64,000 nt of DNA. Source: Lewinellaceae bacterium. Its GTDB lineage: Bacteria > Bacteroidota > Bacteroidia > Chitinophagales > Saprospiraceae. Where the stretch lies: assembly GCA_020636225.1 (NCBI GenBank), contig JACJYI010000008.1, positions 1 through 64,000 of the forward strand, given 5' to 3'. Position 1 is the stretch's first letter. Each line of letters begins with the position of its first letter. This document shows, piece by piece, positions 34,321-43,453 of the stretch. A model generated the notes under the pieces. It was not told where the DNA came from. It saw nothing but the letters and a program-made list of their open reading frames with translations, and ran no database searches. The position numbers were made by a program, and so were the translations under genes.

Positions 34321-37300
34321 CTACTTGATCAGATTGATCTCTCCCCGATAAATCAATGGCGTACCATCGATGAAGGTGACCTCAATGGTGTACACATACA
34401 CACCGGGGTCCATTTGTTTGCCCCGATAGCTGCCATCCCATCCCAGCACGGTCCCATCGGCCGCTGGTGGTTGATCCAGCAATTCATAGAGCGCATTTCC
34501 CCATCGGTCGTAGATGCGAATGGCATCGATCCGTTGCACACCTTGCCCTGTATATACGGTAAACAGGTCGTTGAATCCATCGAAATTCGGACTGAAGGCA
34601 TTGGGCACATACACCCTGCGAATGGTGCGTACACTCACCGTGACCTCATCCTCTGCACTGCAGCCATTGATGTCCTCGATGCGAAGCTGATACGTCGTCG
34701 ACTTGTTCGGCTTGGCGCTGACCTTGCTGCAGATGTCGCAATCCAATCCCTCTCCGGGATTCCACAAATAGCTGATGATGGTGAAGGCACCCAGTGGATT
34801 GATCGGGGCCAGGGAAACACTGTCACCCAATTCCAGTTCCTGGTCAGGACCCAGGTCCAGCGTAAGGGGAGGAGGCTGGTTCACCGTGATCAGGGTGTCC
34901 CAAGAACAGCCCAGATTGTCAAAGACCACCACCTGGATGGGCTGATCGGCAAAGACAGGGACCAGGGTGTTCAGATCATTGGATGATCCATTGTCCACTG
35001 CAAACGTGTAATCTGGTCCGTTGCCTCCCGAAGCCGAACTGACCGTCAGGGTGGTCGGTTCACCATAGCACAGGGGTTCGTCAACTTCCGGGATCACCCC
35101 GAACACGGGCGGCGGGGATTGGATGGTGTACGACAATGTGTCCTGGCAGCCACGAGCATCGGTCGCAGTGACCCCGTAGGTGCCGGCTGCCAATCCCGTT
35201 GCAGAGGAAGTCGAGGATACATTCCCCGACCAGAGGAAGTCCGGTGTGCCCGGATTTCCACCGGATATCGTCAGGGCGATCGACCCGTCTGCCACTCCCG
35301 CACAGCGTTCATCCTTCGTGCCAGCCAAGTCGATGTCGATCTGGAACGGCAATGGTTCCTCCAGCTCGATCAACGTGCTTTCCCCGATACAGCCATTCTG
35401 GTCGACCACGGTGACCGTATAGAAACCGGTCCCCAGGCCATTGCGCATGGCCATCATGGTGGTGTCACCCGCAGCCCAGATGAACGTGTAGCCGGGCGTG
35501 CCTCCCTGTACCACAATATCGATGCTGCCATCGGTCAATCCGAAGCAACTGACATCCGTGGGTGTCGAATTGACCAGGACAGGTTCGGGTGACGGCACGA
35601 CGACAAATGTATCGATCGCACACAGCCCATCGGAAATGGTCACATTCTGGATGCCGGAACAAAGTTGGCTGGCCACGCTGGCCGTCACACCCAGATCGAT
35701 CTCGCCTGAGGCCCAGCTGAAATTGAAGGTGCCTGCCGACCCATTGCTGTACTGAGCCGTAGCAGTAGCCCCACCGTCGCATACCCCCTGCTGGCAGCTG
35801 ACGGAGTCCAGGGCGGAGAATTGGGCAATGATGCCCGGCGGTTCGGGCAGGTCAATGGTCAGGACCAGCGGTCCGCATCCCTCGGCATCCGTGATCGTAA
35901 CAGTATACAATCCGGAAGGAATCGGGGCATTCACGGAGTTGGGCGACGGCGTGCCCACATTGGACCAGGTAAAGACATAGGGTGATGTTCCCCCGATCAT
36001 TTGCAGGCCGATCGAACCGTTTACAGAACCGGGACAGTCCGGCAGGTTGATCAATGTATCGGATACGGTCAATGGGAATGGAGAGTCCACAAAGGTGATG
36101 CCGACATCACTGCATCCCAGGTCATCCACCACGGTGACGAAGTAATTGCCCGGCAGGAGTCCGGTGATCGTGGCTCCACTGAAGGTCGTATTGTTCGGTC
36201 CGGCCCAGGAGTAGGTCAGGTTCGGGGCCCCAGGTGCCGGGGTGACCTCAACGGTGATGGCCCCGTTCGCTTTGGTGGCACAACCGGCATTGGTGACCAT
36301 GAAATTGTCGATCACCGGGGATACGGGGGAGGTAACCTCCTGGGTGAGTATGGCTGTACAGTTGTTATCGTCTGTCACCGTGACCGAATAAAAACCGGCA
36401 TTCAGGTTGTTCAGGTTGGGGCCGGTGCCATTCGGTCCCCAATCGTAGGTGTAGGACGAACCAGGCAACAGCGTGCCACCGGTGGCCAGGACGGAGATCA
36501 GGCCGTCGTTGCCACCGTTCGTGCAGGATTCATTCTGGACATTCACCACGGAAACGGACAAGGAATCGGTTTGCAGGGTCGTGCTGGCCAGATCGGTGCA
36601 CCCATTGTAATCCGTGACCGTGACGGAATAGACCTGGCTGCCCAGGCCGGTGATCAGGTCCTCCCCAATGCCCTGGGTGCCGGTGGTCCACGAAAAGAAG
36701 TACGGACCAGTACCGCCGAAGATATCCGCCGTGATGCTCCCATCCACGTCGCCGAAACAGGTTGGTGGGGTTTCATCCAGACTGATCGACAGGGGCGCCG
36801 GACCGGGTACCAGGATGGATTTGATCTCCTGGGCAGAGGGATTGTTGCTATCGGTCACCGTGACCGAGTACACCCCGGCGATCAGATTGGGCAAGTTGAT
36901 CGTAGACGGATTGAACAAAAGGTTGCCACTGCCCATGTAGGCAGGATTGGTCGAGTGGGCCCAGGAATAGGTAAATGGCTCAACTCCTCCGACAACATTC
37001 ATTTGAATGGCGCCATCAGAAGCCCCGGTGCAGCTGACACTGTCCGCAGTCAGCGTCAGGGTGATCGGACCACCCGGCACAATCGTCACGCATCCGGGGT
37101 TGAAGTTGACACCCAGGTTGATACCGTCACCATTGTAGCATTCAAGCTGTTGTCCGATCGATCCGGGCGCCAGGGTGATCGGACTGGTCTCTCCGGCGGA
37201 TCCGATCGCCTCAAAGCACAGGGTGGCAAACAGGCCACCATCGGGTATGGATTCCCCCGGAAACGAGAAGTAACCCATGAAGAAGATGGAGTCATTCTGT

Positions 37301-38367
37301 ACCCCGGAAAAGACCGGGTCAAAATTGGCCAGAGGGACGTTGCTGATCGACACGAACTCCAGGAGGGTCTCATCAAAGTGGAAGAAGAACTGAAAGGATT
37401 CGATATCCTGGAAATTGGTGACGTAGATGTCCACGCAAACGGTTCCTCCCTCGACCACTTCCTCACAGTCGATCGTGAAGACAATGCCCGGAACCTTGAT
37501 CTCAAAGGTCTGGCCACATCCTGTATCATCGGCGATCTCCACGATGTAGGAGCCGGATACGGGTACTTCAAACGTCACCGTGCCATTGTGGGTCACCCCG
37601 CCGCTGGTGATCAGAGCCGTCTGTGCCGGATTGTTCTTTCGGTAGATGAAGACAGAATAATTGCTCCCGTCATATTCCGGCAGTCCGCCGGTCAGGGTAA
37701 ACGAGCCGCCTCCCGGGCTCACACCCGCTCCTGTGATCTGCAGGTTGCTGTAGGTCAGCTGATTCAGGTAGACCACAGAGAACGCCGCATTGATATTCAC
37801 ATCCACACAGGGTCCCGCTCCACTTCCGGGTGATGCCTCTTCATATCCGTTGGTGGCAAAATCATCCACCGTGATCGGTGCAAACCACACCTGGACCGGT
37901 GCTCCACCATTGAAGAAGCCCTGCAGCCCACCGTCATTGACAAAGGTGACATCTCCGTTCGGATTGGTGCCGGTGGTGACCCAGATGCCCGTAGGGGATG
38001 GGGGCGTATCGTAGATACATGGATCCGTCAGAATGGTGGCCAGATCCATGCCGCCCACCGTGGGAGGGCAGCTGTAGAATCCGTATCCGATCCCGGCCTG
38101 TGTGCCCGGATTGGGATCACCGCTCAGGTCAAAATCACCATTGTGATCGATGATCAGCGAATCACCGAAGCAAAGGACGGTCGGGTCATTGCTCTGGCTG
38201 CCACCGGACAGGCTTTGATTGGTGGTGCCGGCTCCATTGCACGCCCCCCTGGACAGGTTGGATGATTGCAGATTCCCTTTGATCAGAATGGATTCCGGCT
38301 GCTGGCCGAACAGGGCGATGGAAAAAAAAGAAAACAGGAGACACCAGAGGGATATGCGTGGGATCAT
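34321..38367 (-). CDS. SprB-repeat surface protein with cohesin-like domain and type B T9SS signal
   Basis: 1348 residues. Signal peptide at 1-22 (ends ALFGQ), an N-terminal unique region (about 25-290), a cohesin-like domain (about 296-432; GTVCVDIYVTNFQ, ESFQFFFHFDE), then about ten SprB-type repeats (about 435-1180) with recurring SCxGxxDGxI, GGxxPYxFxW and GxYxVTVTDxxGC patterns. The C-terminal CHU_C/gliding-associated domain (about 1260-1348) has YVPNAFSPNFDGFND and IRIYDRWGNALYE. The last domain marks type B T9SS secretion. SprB-like proteins serve as mobile surface adhesins in gliding Bacteroidota; whether this organism glides is not shown here. Confidence 0.93.
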   Translation of the reverse strand: MIPRISLWCLLFSFFSIALFGQQPESILIKGNLQSSNLSRGACNGAGTTNQSLSGGSQSNDPTVLCFGDSLIIDHNGDFDLSGDPNPGTQAGIGYGFYSCPPTVGGMDLATILTDPCIYDTPPSPTGIWVTTGTNPNGDVTFVNDGGLQGFFNGGAPVQVWFAPITVDDFATNGYEEASPGSGAGPCVDVNINAAFSVVYLNQLTYSNLQITGAGVSPGGGSFTLTGGLPEYDGSNYSVFIYRKNNPAQTALITSGGVTHNGTVTFEVPVSGSYIVEIADDTGCGQTFEIKVPGIVFTIDCEEVVEGGTVCVDIYVTNFQDIESFQFFFHFDETLLEFVSISNVPLANFDPVFSGVQNDSIFFMGYFSFPGESIPDGGLFATLCFEAIGSAGETSPITLAPGSIGQQLECYNGDGINLGVNFNPGCVTIVPGGPITLTLTADSVSCTGASDGAIQMNVVGGVEPFTYSWAHSTNPAYMGSGNLLFNPSTINLPNLIAGVYSVTVTDSNNPSAQEIKSILVPGPAPLSISLDETPPTCFGDVDGSITADIFGGTGPYFFSWTTGTQGIGEDLITGLGSQVYSVTVTDYNGCTDLASTTLQTDSLSVSVVNVQNESCTNGGNDGLISVLATGGTLLPGSSYTYDWGPNGTGPNLNNLNAGFYSVTVTDDNNCTAILTQEVTSPVSPVIDNFMVTNAGCATKANGAITVEVTPAPGAPNLTYSWAGPNNTTFSGATITGLLPGNYFVTVVDDLGCSDVGITFVDSPFPLTVSDTLINLPDCPGSVNGSIGLQMIGGTSPYVFTWSNVGTPSPNSVNAPIPSGLYTVTITDAEGCGPLVLTIDLPEPPGIIAQFSALDSVSCQQGVCDGGATATAQYSNGSAGTFNFSWASGEIDLGVTASVASQLCSGIQNVTISDGLCAIDTFVVVPSPEPVLVNSTPTDVSCFGLTDGSIDIVVQGGTPGYTFIWAAGDTTMMAMRNGLGTGFYTVTVVDQNGCIGESTLIELEEPLPFQIDIDLAGTKDERCAGVADGSIALTISGGNPGTPDFLWSGNVSSTSSATGLAAGTYGVTATDARGCQDTLSYTIQSPPPVFGVIPEVDEPLCYGEPTTLTVSSASGGNGPDYTFAVDNGSSNDLNTLVPVFADQPIQVVVFDNLGCSWDTLITVNQPPPLTLDLGPDQELELGDSVSLAPINPLGAFTIISYLWNPGEGLDCDICSKVSAKPNKSTTYQLRIEDINGCSAEDEVTVSVRTIRRVYVPNAFSPNFDGFNDLFTVYTGQGVQRIDAIRIYDRWGNALYELLDQPPAADGTVLGWDGSYRGKQMDPGVYVYTIEVTFIDGTPLIYRGEINLIK

Positions 38368-38517
38368 TGGGGAGGGATGTATTCAAGGGATACAGCAAAA
38401 ACCGGGCAAAATTACGATTCTATGCCCCGGCTGACCAAAAAAGTTCAGCCTATGAACGGCAGAGAAATGGAATTATTTCCGATTCCGCTGCGAAGTTGAC
38501 GGGTTCAAAGACTTGAG

Positions 38518-39774
38518 TCAAGTTTTTGATATGAATTCTTTCCCGTTGAGGATCACTTTTTCGACCCAGTCGCTGCCAAATGAATAGGGATAGTAGGCGG
38601 GGGACTGCACCGCTGGCGTGAGGATCAGGTTCGCCAATTTGCCGGGAGCAACACTGCCGAGTCGATCTTCCCACTCCAGGGTACAGGCACCATTGATCGT
38701 GGCGGCATGGATGGCTTCTTCGGGGAGCATGCGCATCTGGGTACAGGCCAGGGCGATGACCAGGGGCAGATTTCCGGACGGACTGGTGCCGGGATTGAAG
38801 TCTGATGCCAGTGCGACGCCAAGCCCCCGGTCGATCATGGTCCTGGCTGGAGGATAGTGGTCGCGGAGGAAGAAGGGTGCCGAGGGCAGAAGGACGGGGT
38901 AAACCCCGCTGTCCAACAGATCGCCCATGTCGGCTTCGGTAGCGATCTCCAGGTGATCGACAGAAAGGGCCCCTCGACGGATGGCCGTCTGGATCCCCCC
39001 GATGCTGGTGAACTGGTTGGTATGCACCTTTCCCTTCAGGCCATACCTGGACCCGGCTTCGAGGATCCGATCCATTTCATCCGGTTGGAAAAAGGCCTTC
39101 TCGCAGAAGGCATCGACATAATCCGCCAGGCCTTCATCAGCCACTCGTGGCAGGATGTCGTCAATGATCAGACGGATGTATCCCTCCCGGTCATCCTGGT
39201 ATTCCCGGGGCAGGGCATGGGCCGCCAGGAGGGTGGCCCGGATGGGGATGGGGCTCTGGTCCCTCAACCGGCGGATCACGCGCAGCATCTTCATCTCACT
39301 GTCCAGGGTCAGCCCATAACCACTCTTGATCTCGATCGCCCCGGTTCCTGTCCGGATCACTTCATGCAGCCGACGAGCGGCATCCTCCAGGAGTTGATCC
39401 TCCGGGGTTTCCCGCAATCGGTATGCTGAGTTCAGGATGCCTCCGCCTCGTCGGGCGATCTCTTCATAGCTCATGCCCTCCAGGCGATAGCGAAACTCCT
39501 CCTCCCTGGTCCTCGCAAAGACCAGGTGCGTATGACTGTCCACCCAGGTCGGAAGGATATGCCGGCCTCCGGCATCCAGTCGGGGACCCTGGTGATCCGG
39601 ACAACTATCCATTTGCCCTACGGCACTGATCCGGTCTCCCTCACAAAGGATCCAGGCATCTTCGAGGGATTGGATGGAACGCATCCCCTCTCCGGCCCGC
39701 CAGGTCAGTGAAGCCTGTGGATCATATTGCCAGATCGTACCGATATCATGGATGAGCAGGGAGGAATGGGACAT
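38518..39774 (-). CDS. hutI: Imidazolonepropionase
   Basis: 418 residues. Amidohydrolase fold with metal-binding HTHLVFARTREEEF near residue 80, later histidines in HTNQFTSIGG and the ALASDFNPGTSPSGNLPL motif of HutI. It converts imidazolone-5-propionate to N-formimino-glutamate in histidine breakdown. No other hut gene is nearby, so the pathway is dispersed. The end at 38518 gives EFISKT. Confidence 0.94.
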   Translation of the reverse strand: MSHSSLLIHDIGTIWQYDPQASLTWRAGEGMRSIQSLEDAWILCEGDRISAVGQMDSCPDHQGPRLDAGGRHILPTWVDSHTHLVFARTREEEFRYRLEGMSYEEIARRGGGILNSAYRLRETPEDQLLEDAARRLHEVIRTGTGAIEIKSGYGLTLDSEMKMLRVIRRLRDQSPIPIRATLLAAHALPREYQDDREGYIRLIIDDILPRVADEGLADYVDAFCEKAFFQPDEMDRILEAGSRYGLKGKVHTNQFTSIGGIQTAIRRGALSVDHLEIATEADMGDLLDSGVYPVLLPSAPFFLRDHYPPARTMIDRGLGVALASDFNPGTSPSGNLPLVIALACTQMRMLPEEAIHAATINGACTLEWEDRLGSVAPGKLANLILTPAVQSPAYYPYSFGSDWVEKVILNGKEFISKT

Positions 39775-39807
39775 GGATGTTCAGCGGTTTGAACCCCGAA
39801 AATAGCA

Positions 39808-39831
39808 AAGCCGGTCCGACCGGACCGGCTT
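39808..39831 (-). terminator. Possible terminator after the thioredoxin-SPOR gene
   Basis: An 11-bp perfect stem (AAGCCGGTCCG and its complement) with a 2-nt loop, followed on the minus strand by an interrupted T run. It lies between the minus-strand thioredoxin-SPOR gene and hutI. Confidence 0.55.
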
Positions 39832-39869
39832 ACACTATCTCAAAAGCCAAAACTTGAATGTCTTTCAGG

Positions 39870-40673
39870 TCAGGAGCGCCGCAGATCCCGGATGTATCCG
39901 GGTATCCTGGCCTCTGCCAGGGATGCCCGCCACGCCTCTGCCTCCGATCGTGTCGCAAAATGGCCGCTCAGCAGTTTGTACACCACCACATCATCGATCC
40001 GTGTCTCTTCGACATGGACCGGTCGATCATGGACGGCCTGGATCTCCAGGATCTTGCTCAGGACATTGGGGTACAAGGTGAATACTCCAACCTGGACCGA
40101 ATATCCGGCTGCGGGAGGGGCGTCAAACGTCTCGGGGATTTTTCTGGTCGTCGGTGACATGGGGTTGTCCGATCCCGACTCAGCAGGCGTTCCAGCTGAA
40201 GCCAGGCCAGGAGCGTGCACTTCAGAGGAGGATGCCTCGTTTGCAGTGGCAGGCACCGGAGTCAGCCCTTCACTATGTCGCAACAGGATCTGCAGAAGCT
40301 TATCCTGCCCCAGGGATTCTTCGATCCGCTCGAGCACCTGACCGTCCTCATTGAGAATGATCATGGTCGGCAGAACTTGTACGCCATGGTCGTAGAACAG
40401 GACGAATCCGTCCCCTTCATCGATATCCGCCTTTACCGGGATGTAATAGGTTGAGAGGGCATTCCGGACCGTTTCATCCTGGAACGTGGTGGTCTCCATC
40501 CAGAGGCATGGCGTACACCATTGGGCCTTGAAAATGATGAACACATTCTTCCCTTCAGAGGAGGCTCGTTCGAGCGCCACATCCTGCCGGGTTTCAAAGG
40601 TCAGGACCGGGCCATTGGCACGGGTGACCCATGAAGTCGCGAGAAAGAGGAAGAGTAGGGAAGAACGGAACAT
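39870..40673 (-). CDS. Secreted thioredoxin-like protein with C-terminal SPOR domain
   Basis: 267 residues. Signal peptide at 1-19 (FRSSLLFLFLATSWVTRA), a thioredoxin-like domain (about 28-130) with an intact CxxC site (WCTPC) and a cis-proline region (VLPTMII), a serine/alanine-rich linker (about 135-185) and a SPOR domain (about 190-265; SVQVGVFTLY). It is predicted periplasmic. SPOR domains bind peptidoglycan strands lacking peptides, so the redox domain may be placed at septal wall. This role is inferred. Confidence 0.88.
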   Translation of the reverse strand: MFRSSLLFLFLATSWVTRANGPVLTFETRQDVALERASSEGKNVFIIFKAQWCTPCLWMETTTFQDETVRNALSTYYIPVKADIDEGDGFVLFYDHGVQVLPTMIILNEDGQVLERIEESLGQDKLLQILLRHSEGLTPVPATANEASSSEVHAPGLASAGTPAESGSDNPMSPTTRKIPETFDAPPAAGYSVQVGVFTLYPNVLSKILEIQAVHDRPVHVEETRIDDVVVYKLLSGHFATRSEAEAWRASLAEARIPGYIRDLRRS

Positions 40674-40835
40674 GACAAGTGCGTTTGTCTGAGGTTGTAC
40701 GGTGGTGGATGGAAAAGGTTTTGTCTGGCTACCGGTTTTTTACCCGCGTGTTCGACCGTGGACCATGAGCAGAATCCGGTGTCCCGGTTTCCGCTTTTCG
40801 TTACCTTCGCCTGCTGTTGACCAATTTTTCGATCA

Positions 40836-41822
40836 ATGAAACTACGAGCGGCAATTACCGGGGTGGGCGGATATGTTCCTGATTACATCCTGACCAATGC
40901 TGAATTGGAGAGCATGGTGGATACCTCGGACGAATGGATCTTCACCCGTACAGGTATCCGCGAACGCCGGATCCTCAAGGAGCCAGGCAAAGGATCATCG
41001 GATATGGTGGTCAAGGCCATGGACGAATTGTTCGCGCAGACCGGATTGAAGCCGGAAGAGATCGATCTGCTGATATGCGCGACCGTCACCGCCGATATGA
41101 TCTTTCCGGATACGGCCAACACCATCTGCGACAAGATCGGTGCCGTGAATGCCTTCGGTTACGACATCAATGCGGCATGTTCAGGCTTCCTCTATGCGCT
41201 GCACACGGGCTCGAAGTTCATCGAATCCGGAACATATAAAAAGGTTGTCGTCGCCGGGGTGGACAAGATGTCTTCCATCCTCGACTACACCGATCGGGCG
41301 ACCTGCGTGATCTTCGGCGATGGAGCCGGGGTAGTGCTCCTGGAACCGGACACCCAGGGCTTCGGGATTGTGGATGCGGTGCTGCGTGCTGACGGAAGCG
41401 GTCGTCAGTATTTGCATATGAAGGCGGGAGGCTCGATCAAACCCCCGACACTGGAAACGGTGCTGGCCCGCGAGCACTATGTGTATCAGGAAGGCAAGAC
41501 TGTCTTCAAGTATGCGGTCAAAGGCATGGTGGACACCGTCCAACAGGTCCTGGAGCGCAACGGGCTGACCACGGAGGATATTCGTTGGCTGGTGCCCCAC
41601 CAGGCCAACAAGCGGATCATTTCATCGGTCGGCGATTCACTGGGTATTCCGGAAGACCGGGTGATGGTCAACATCGAGAAATATGGCAATACCACTGCGG
41701 GTACGTTACCCCTCTGCCTGTGGGACTATCGCGATCAGCTCCAGCCGGGCGACTGGGTCGTGCTGACAGCATTCGGAGGTGGATTCACCTGGGGTGCCAT
41801 CCTGATCAAATGGAAAGGGTAG
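40836..41822 (+). CDS. fabH: 3-oxoacyl-ACP synthase III
   Basis: 328 residues. Catalytic triad visible: cysteine in NAACSGFLYAL (about 113), histidine in LVPHQANKRI and asparagine in GNTTAGTLPL. It condenses acetyl-CoA with malonyl-ACP to begin fatty acid synthesis. A weak promoter box TACCTTCG lies at 40802. It stands upstream of efp-accB-accC, interrupted by one opposite-strand gene. Confidence 0.96.
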   Translation: MKLRAAITGVGGYVPDYILTNAELESMVDTSDEWIFTRTGIRERRILKEPGKGSSDMVVKAMDELFAQTGLKPEEIDLLICATVTADMIFPDTANTICDKIGAVNAFGYDINAACSGFLYALHTGSKFIESGTYKKVVVAGVDKMSSILDYTDRATCVIFGDGAGVVLLEPDTQGFGIVDAVLRADGSGRQYLHMKAGGSIKPPTLETVLAREHYVYQEGKTVFKYAVKGMVDTVQQVLERNGLTTEDIRWLVPHQANKRIISSVGDSLGIPEDRVMVNIEKYGNTTAGTLPLCLWDYRDQLQPGDWVVLTAFGGGFTWGAILIKWKG

Positions 41823-41866
41823 GACAGGCGGAGTGAGTGCCTTGGCGGGTCATGGACTGCCCGATC

Positions 41867-42250
41867 CTATTTCTTTGGCGCGTATTTGACATTGATATGG
41901 ATCCAGATGGACCTGGAGATCCGAAAGAACCAGACAAAGAGGATACCGGTCACGGCGATCAACAAGGCAAAGGAACTGATCAGGCTCCATCCGAGGACCC
42001 AGTGGACAACGGCGACAAACGCCAGGCAGAACCAGCCGGTCAGGATATAGGACAGGAACATGGCGCCATAATAGAATCCGGGCTCAGGAGCAAGATCCTG
42101 CTGACAGCTGGGGCAATGATCGTTCATCGAGAAAGGAGCCTTGAAGGAAAAACTGCCCGTAGGAAACATCCGGCCTGTCCGGCACCGGGGGCAGGTCATC
42201 GCAAAAATGCTGGAGATCGCGGTTGGTTTCATTCCGCAAAGGTAGGGCAA
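41867..42250 (-). CDS. DUF983 membrane protein
   Basis: 127 residues. A zinc-ribbon-like N-terminus with CPRCRTGRMFPTG and a second cysteine pair CPSCQQD, then two membrane segments (about 60-82 and 85-110). This is the standard layout of DUF983. Function unknown. It is divergent from efp and sits between fabH and efp. Confidence 0.9.
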   Translation of the reverse strand: MPYLCGMKPTAISSIFAMTCPRCRTGRMFPTGSFSFKAPFSMNDHCPSCQQDLAPEPGFYYGAMFLSYILTGWFCLAFVAVVHWVLGWSLISSFALLIAVTGILFVWFFRISRSIWIHINVKYAPKK

Positions 42251-42330
42251 TGCTGGCCCATTCTTTCTGTGATGTGAAGCACAAATGGAATCAAATCCAG
42301 CCTGAATGGATCATTATGCCATCCGCACCT

Positions 42331-42338
42331 TATCTTTG
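42331..42338 (+). promoter_or_regulatory. Putative -7 element of the efp-accB-accC operon
   Basis: TATCTTTG matches TAnnTTTG and lies 23 bp before the efp start. No TTG is found at the correct distance upstream. Confidence 0.45.
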
Positions 42339-42361
42339 CAGCCCGAACGAAAACAATAACT

Positions 42362-42928
42362 ATGGCCAATACATCTGACATCCGCAATGGGATGTGCATT
42401 GAACTCAACGGTGATATTTTCGCCATTGTGGAATTCCAGCATGTCAAGCCCGGTAAAGGCAACGCATTTGTGCGGACCAAACTGAAAAGTGTGACCACCG
42501 GCAAGGTTCTGGATCACACCATTCCCGCCGGGCACAAGATCAATGATGTCCGCGTGGAACGCAGGAAATACCAGTACCTGTACAAGGATGAACTGGGTTG
42601 CCATTTCATGGATAATGAAACCTTCGAACAAGTAGCGATCTCAGAGGATCTGATCGATAGCCCCCAATTCCTGAAGGAAGGCATGGATATCGAGATCATG
42701 TTCCATGCCGAGACGGAACGTCCCCTGACAGCAGAGCTGCCTCAGCATCTGGTCGTCGAGGTGACCTACACTGAGCCTGGTGTGAAGGGAGATACAGCCA
42801 CCAATACCCTGAAACCGGCGACTGTCGAGACCGGGGCAGAAGTGCGTGTTCCACTTTTCATCGGAACAGGCGAACTGATCAAGGTGGATACGCGAACGGG
42901 AACGTATATTGAGCGGGCTAAATCATAA
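42362..42928 (+). CDS. efp: Elongation factor P
   Basis: 188 residues, the usual length. KOW-like N-terminal domain with the loop KPGKGNAFVRTKL (modification-site lysine, near residue 32), central OB fold and C-terminal OB fold (TATVETGAEVRVPLFIGTGELIKVDTRTG). It relieves ribosome stalling at polyproline. It is 6 bp from accB, which encodes a proline-rich linker. Confidence 0.97.
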   Translation: MANTSDIRNGMCIELNGDIFAIVEFQHVKPGKGNAFVRTKLKSVTTGKVLDHTIPAGHKINDVRVERRKYQYLYKDELGCHFMDNETFEQVAISEDLIDSPQFLKEGMDIEIMFHAETERPLTAELPQHLVVEVTYTEPGVKGDTATNTLKPATVETGAEVRVPLFIGTGELIKVDTRTGTYIERAKS

Positions 42929-42934
42929 GGGAAT

Positions 42935-43432
42935 ATGGACAATAAGGAAATACATGAGCTGATCAAGCTCATCAATAAGACCAATCTCGCCGAGTTCAAG
43001 CTGAAGGATGGCGAATTCGAACTGACGATTCGGACGGATGCCTATTCGAGGGGACGCACCGAAACGGTGATTCCGATCCCGGCACCGGTATCGGTTCCTG
43101 CCCATGCCCCGGCCGCGCCTGTTCCTGCACCACCTGCTCCTGCCCCGGCACCTGCGGCCGAGGAGAAGAAAGATGTGAAGCCTTCCAACCTGCTGGAGGT
43201 CAAGTCACCCATGGTCGGCACCTTCTACCGGTCGCCCTCGCCCGAGAAAGGTCCGTTTGTCCAGGTCGGCGATCACATCAGTCAAGGTGATGTGGTCTGT
43301 ATCATCGAGGCAATGAAGCTGTTCAATGAGATCGAGTCCGAAGTGTCCGGGAAGATCGTCAAGATGCTCGTCGATGATGCCACACCTGTCGAATACGATC
43401 AGGTCCTGTTCCTGGTGGACCCCGCCGGATAA
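42935..43432 (+). CDS. accB: Acetyl-CoA carboxylase biotin carboxyl carrier protein
   Basis: 165 residues. A short N-terminal helical part, an alanine/proline-rich linker (about 48-82) and a biotinyl domain with the biotin-site lysine in EAMKLFNEIE near residue 131. It carries CO2 between AccC and the carboxyltransferase. 21 bp upstream of accC. Confidence 0.97.
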   Translation: MDNKEIHELIKLINKTNLAEFKLKDGEFELTIRTDAYSRGRTETVIPIPAPVSVPAHAPAAPVPAPPAPAPAPAAEEKKDVKPSNLLEVKSPMVGTFYRSPSPEKGPFVQVGDHISQGDVVCIIEAMKLFNEIESEVSGKIVKMLVDDATPVEYDQVLFLVDPAG

Positions 43433-43453
43433 GTTCAACCAATTCCGACCGAC

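Noticed and set aside
36001..37833. Plus-strand open frame of 610 codons inside the SprB-repeat gene
   Set aside because: Antisense to a protein with clear signal peptide, repeats and CHU_C end; no domain of its own.
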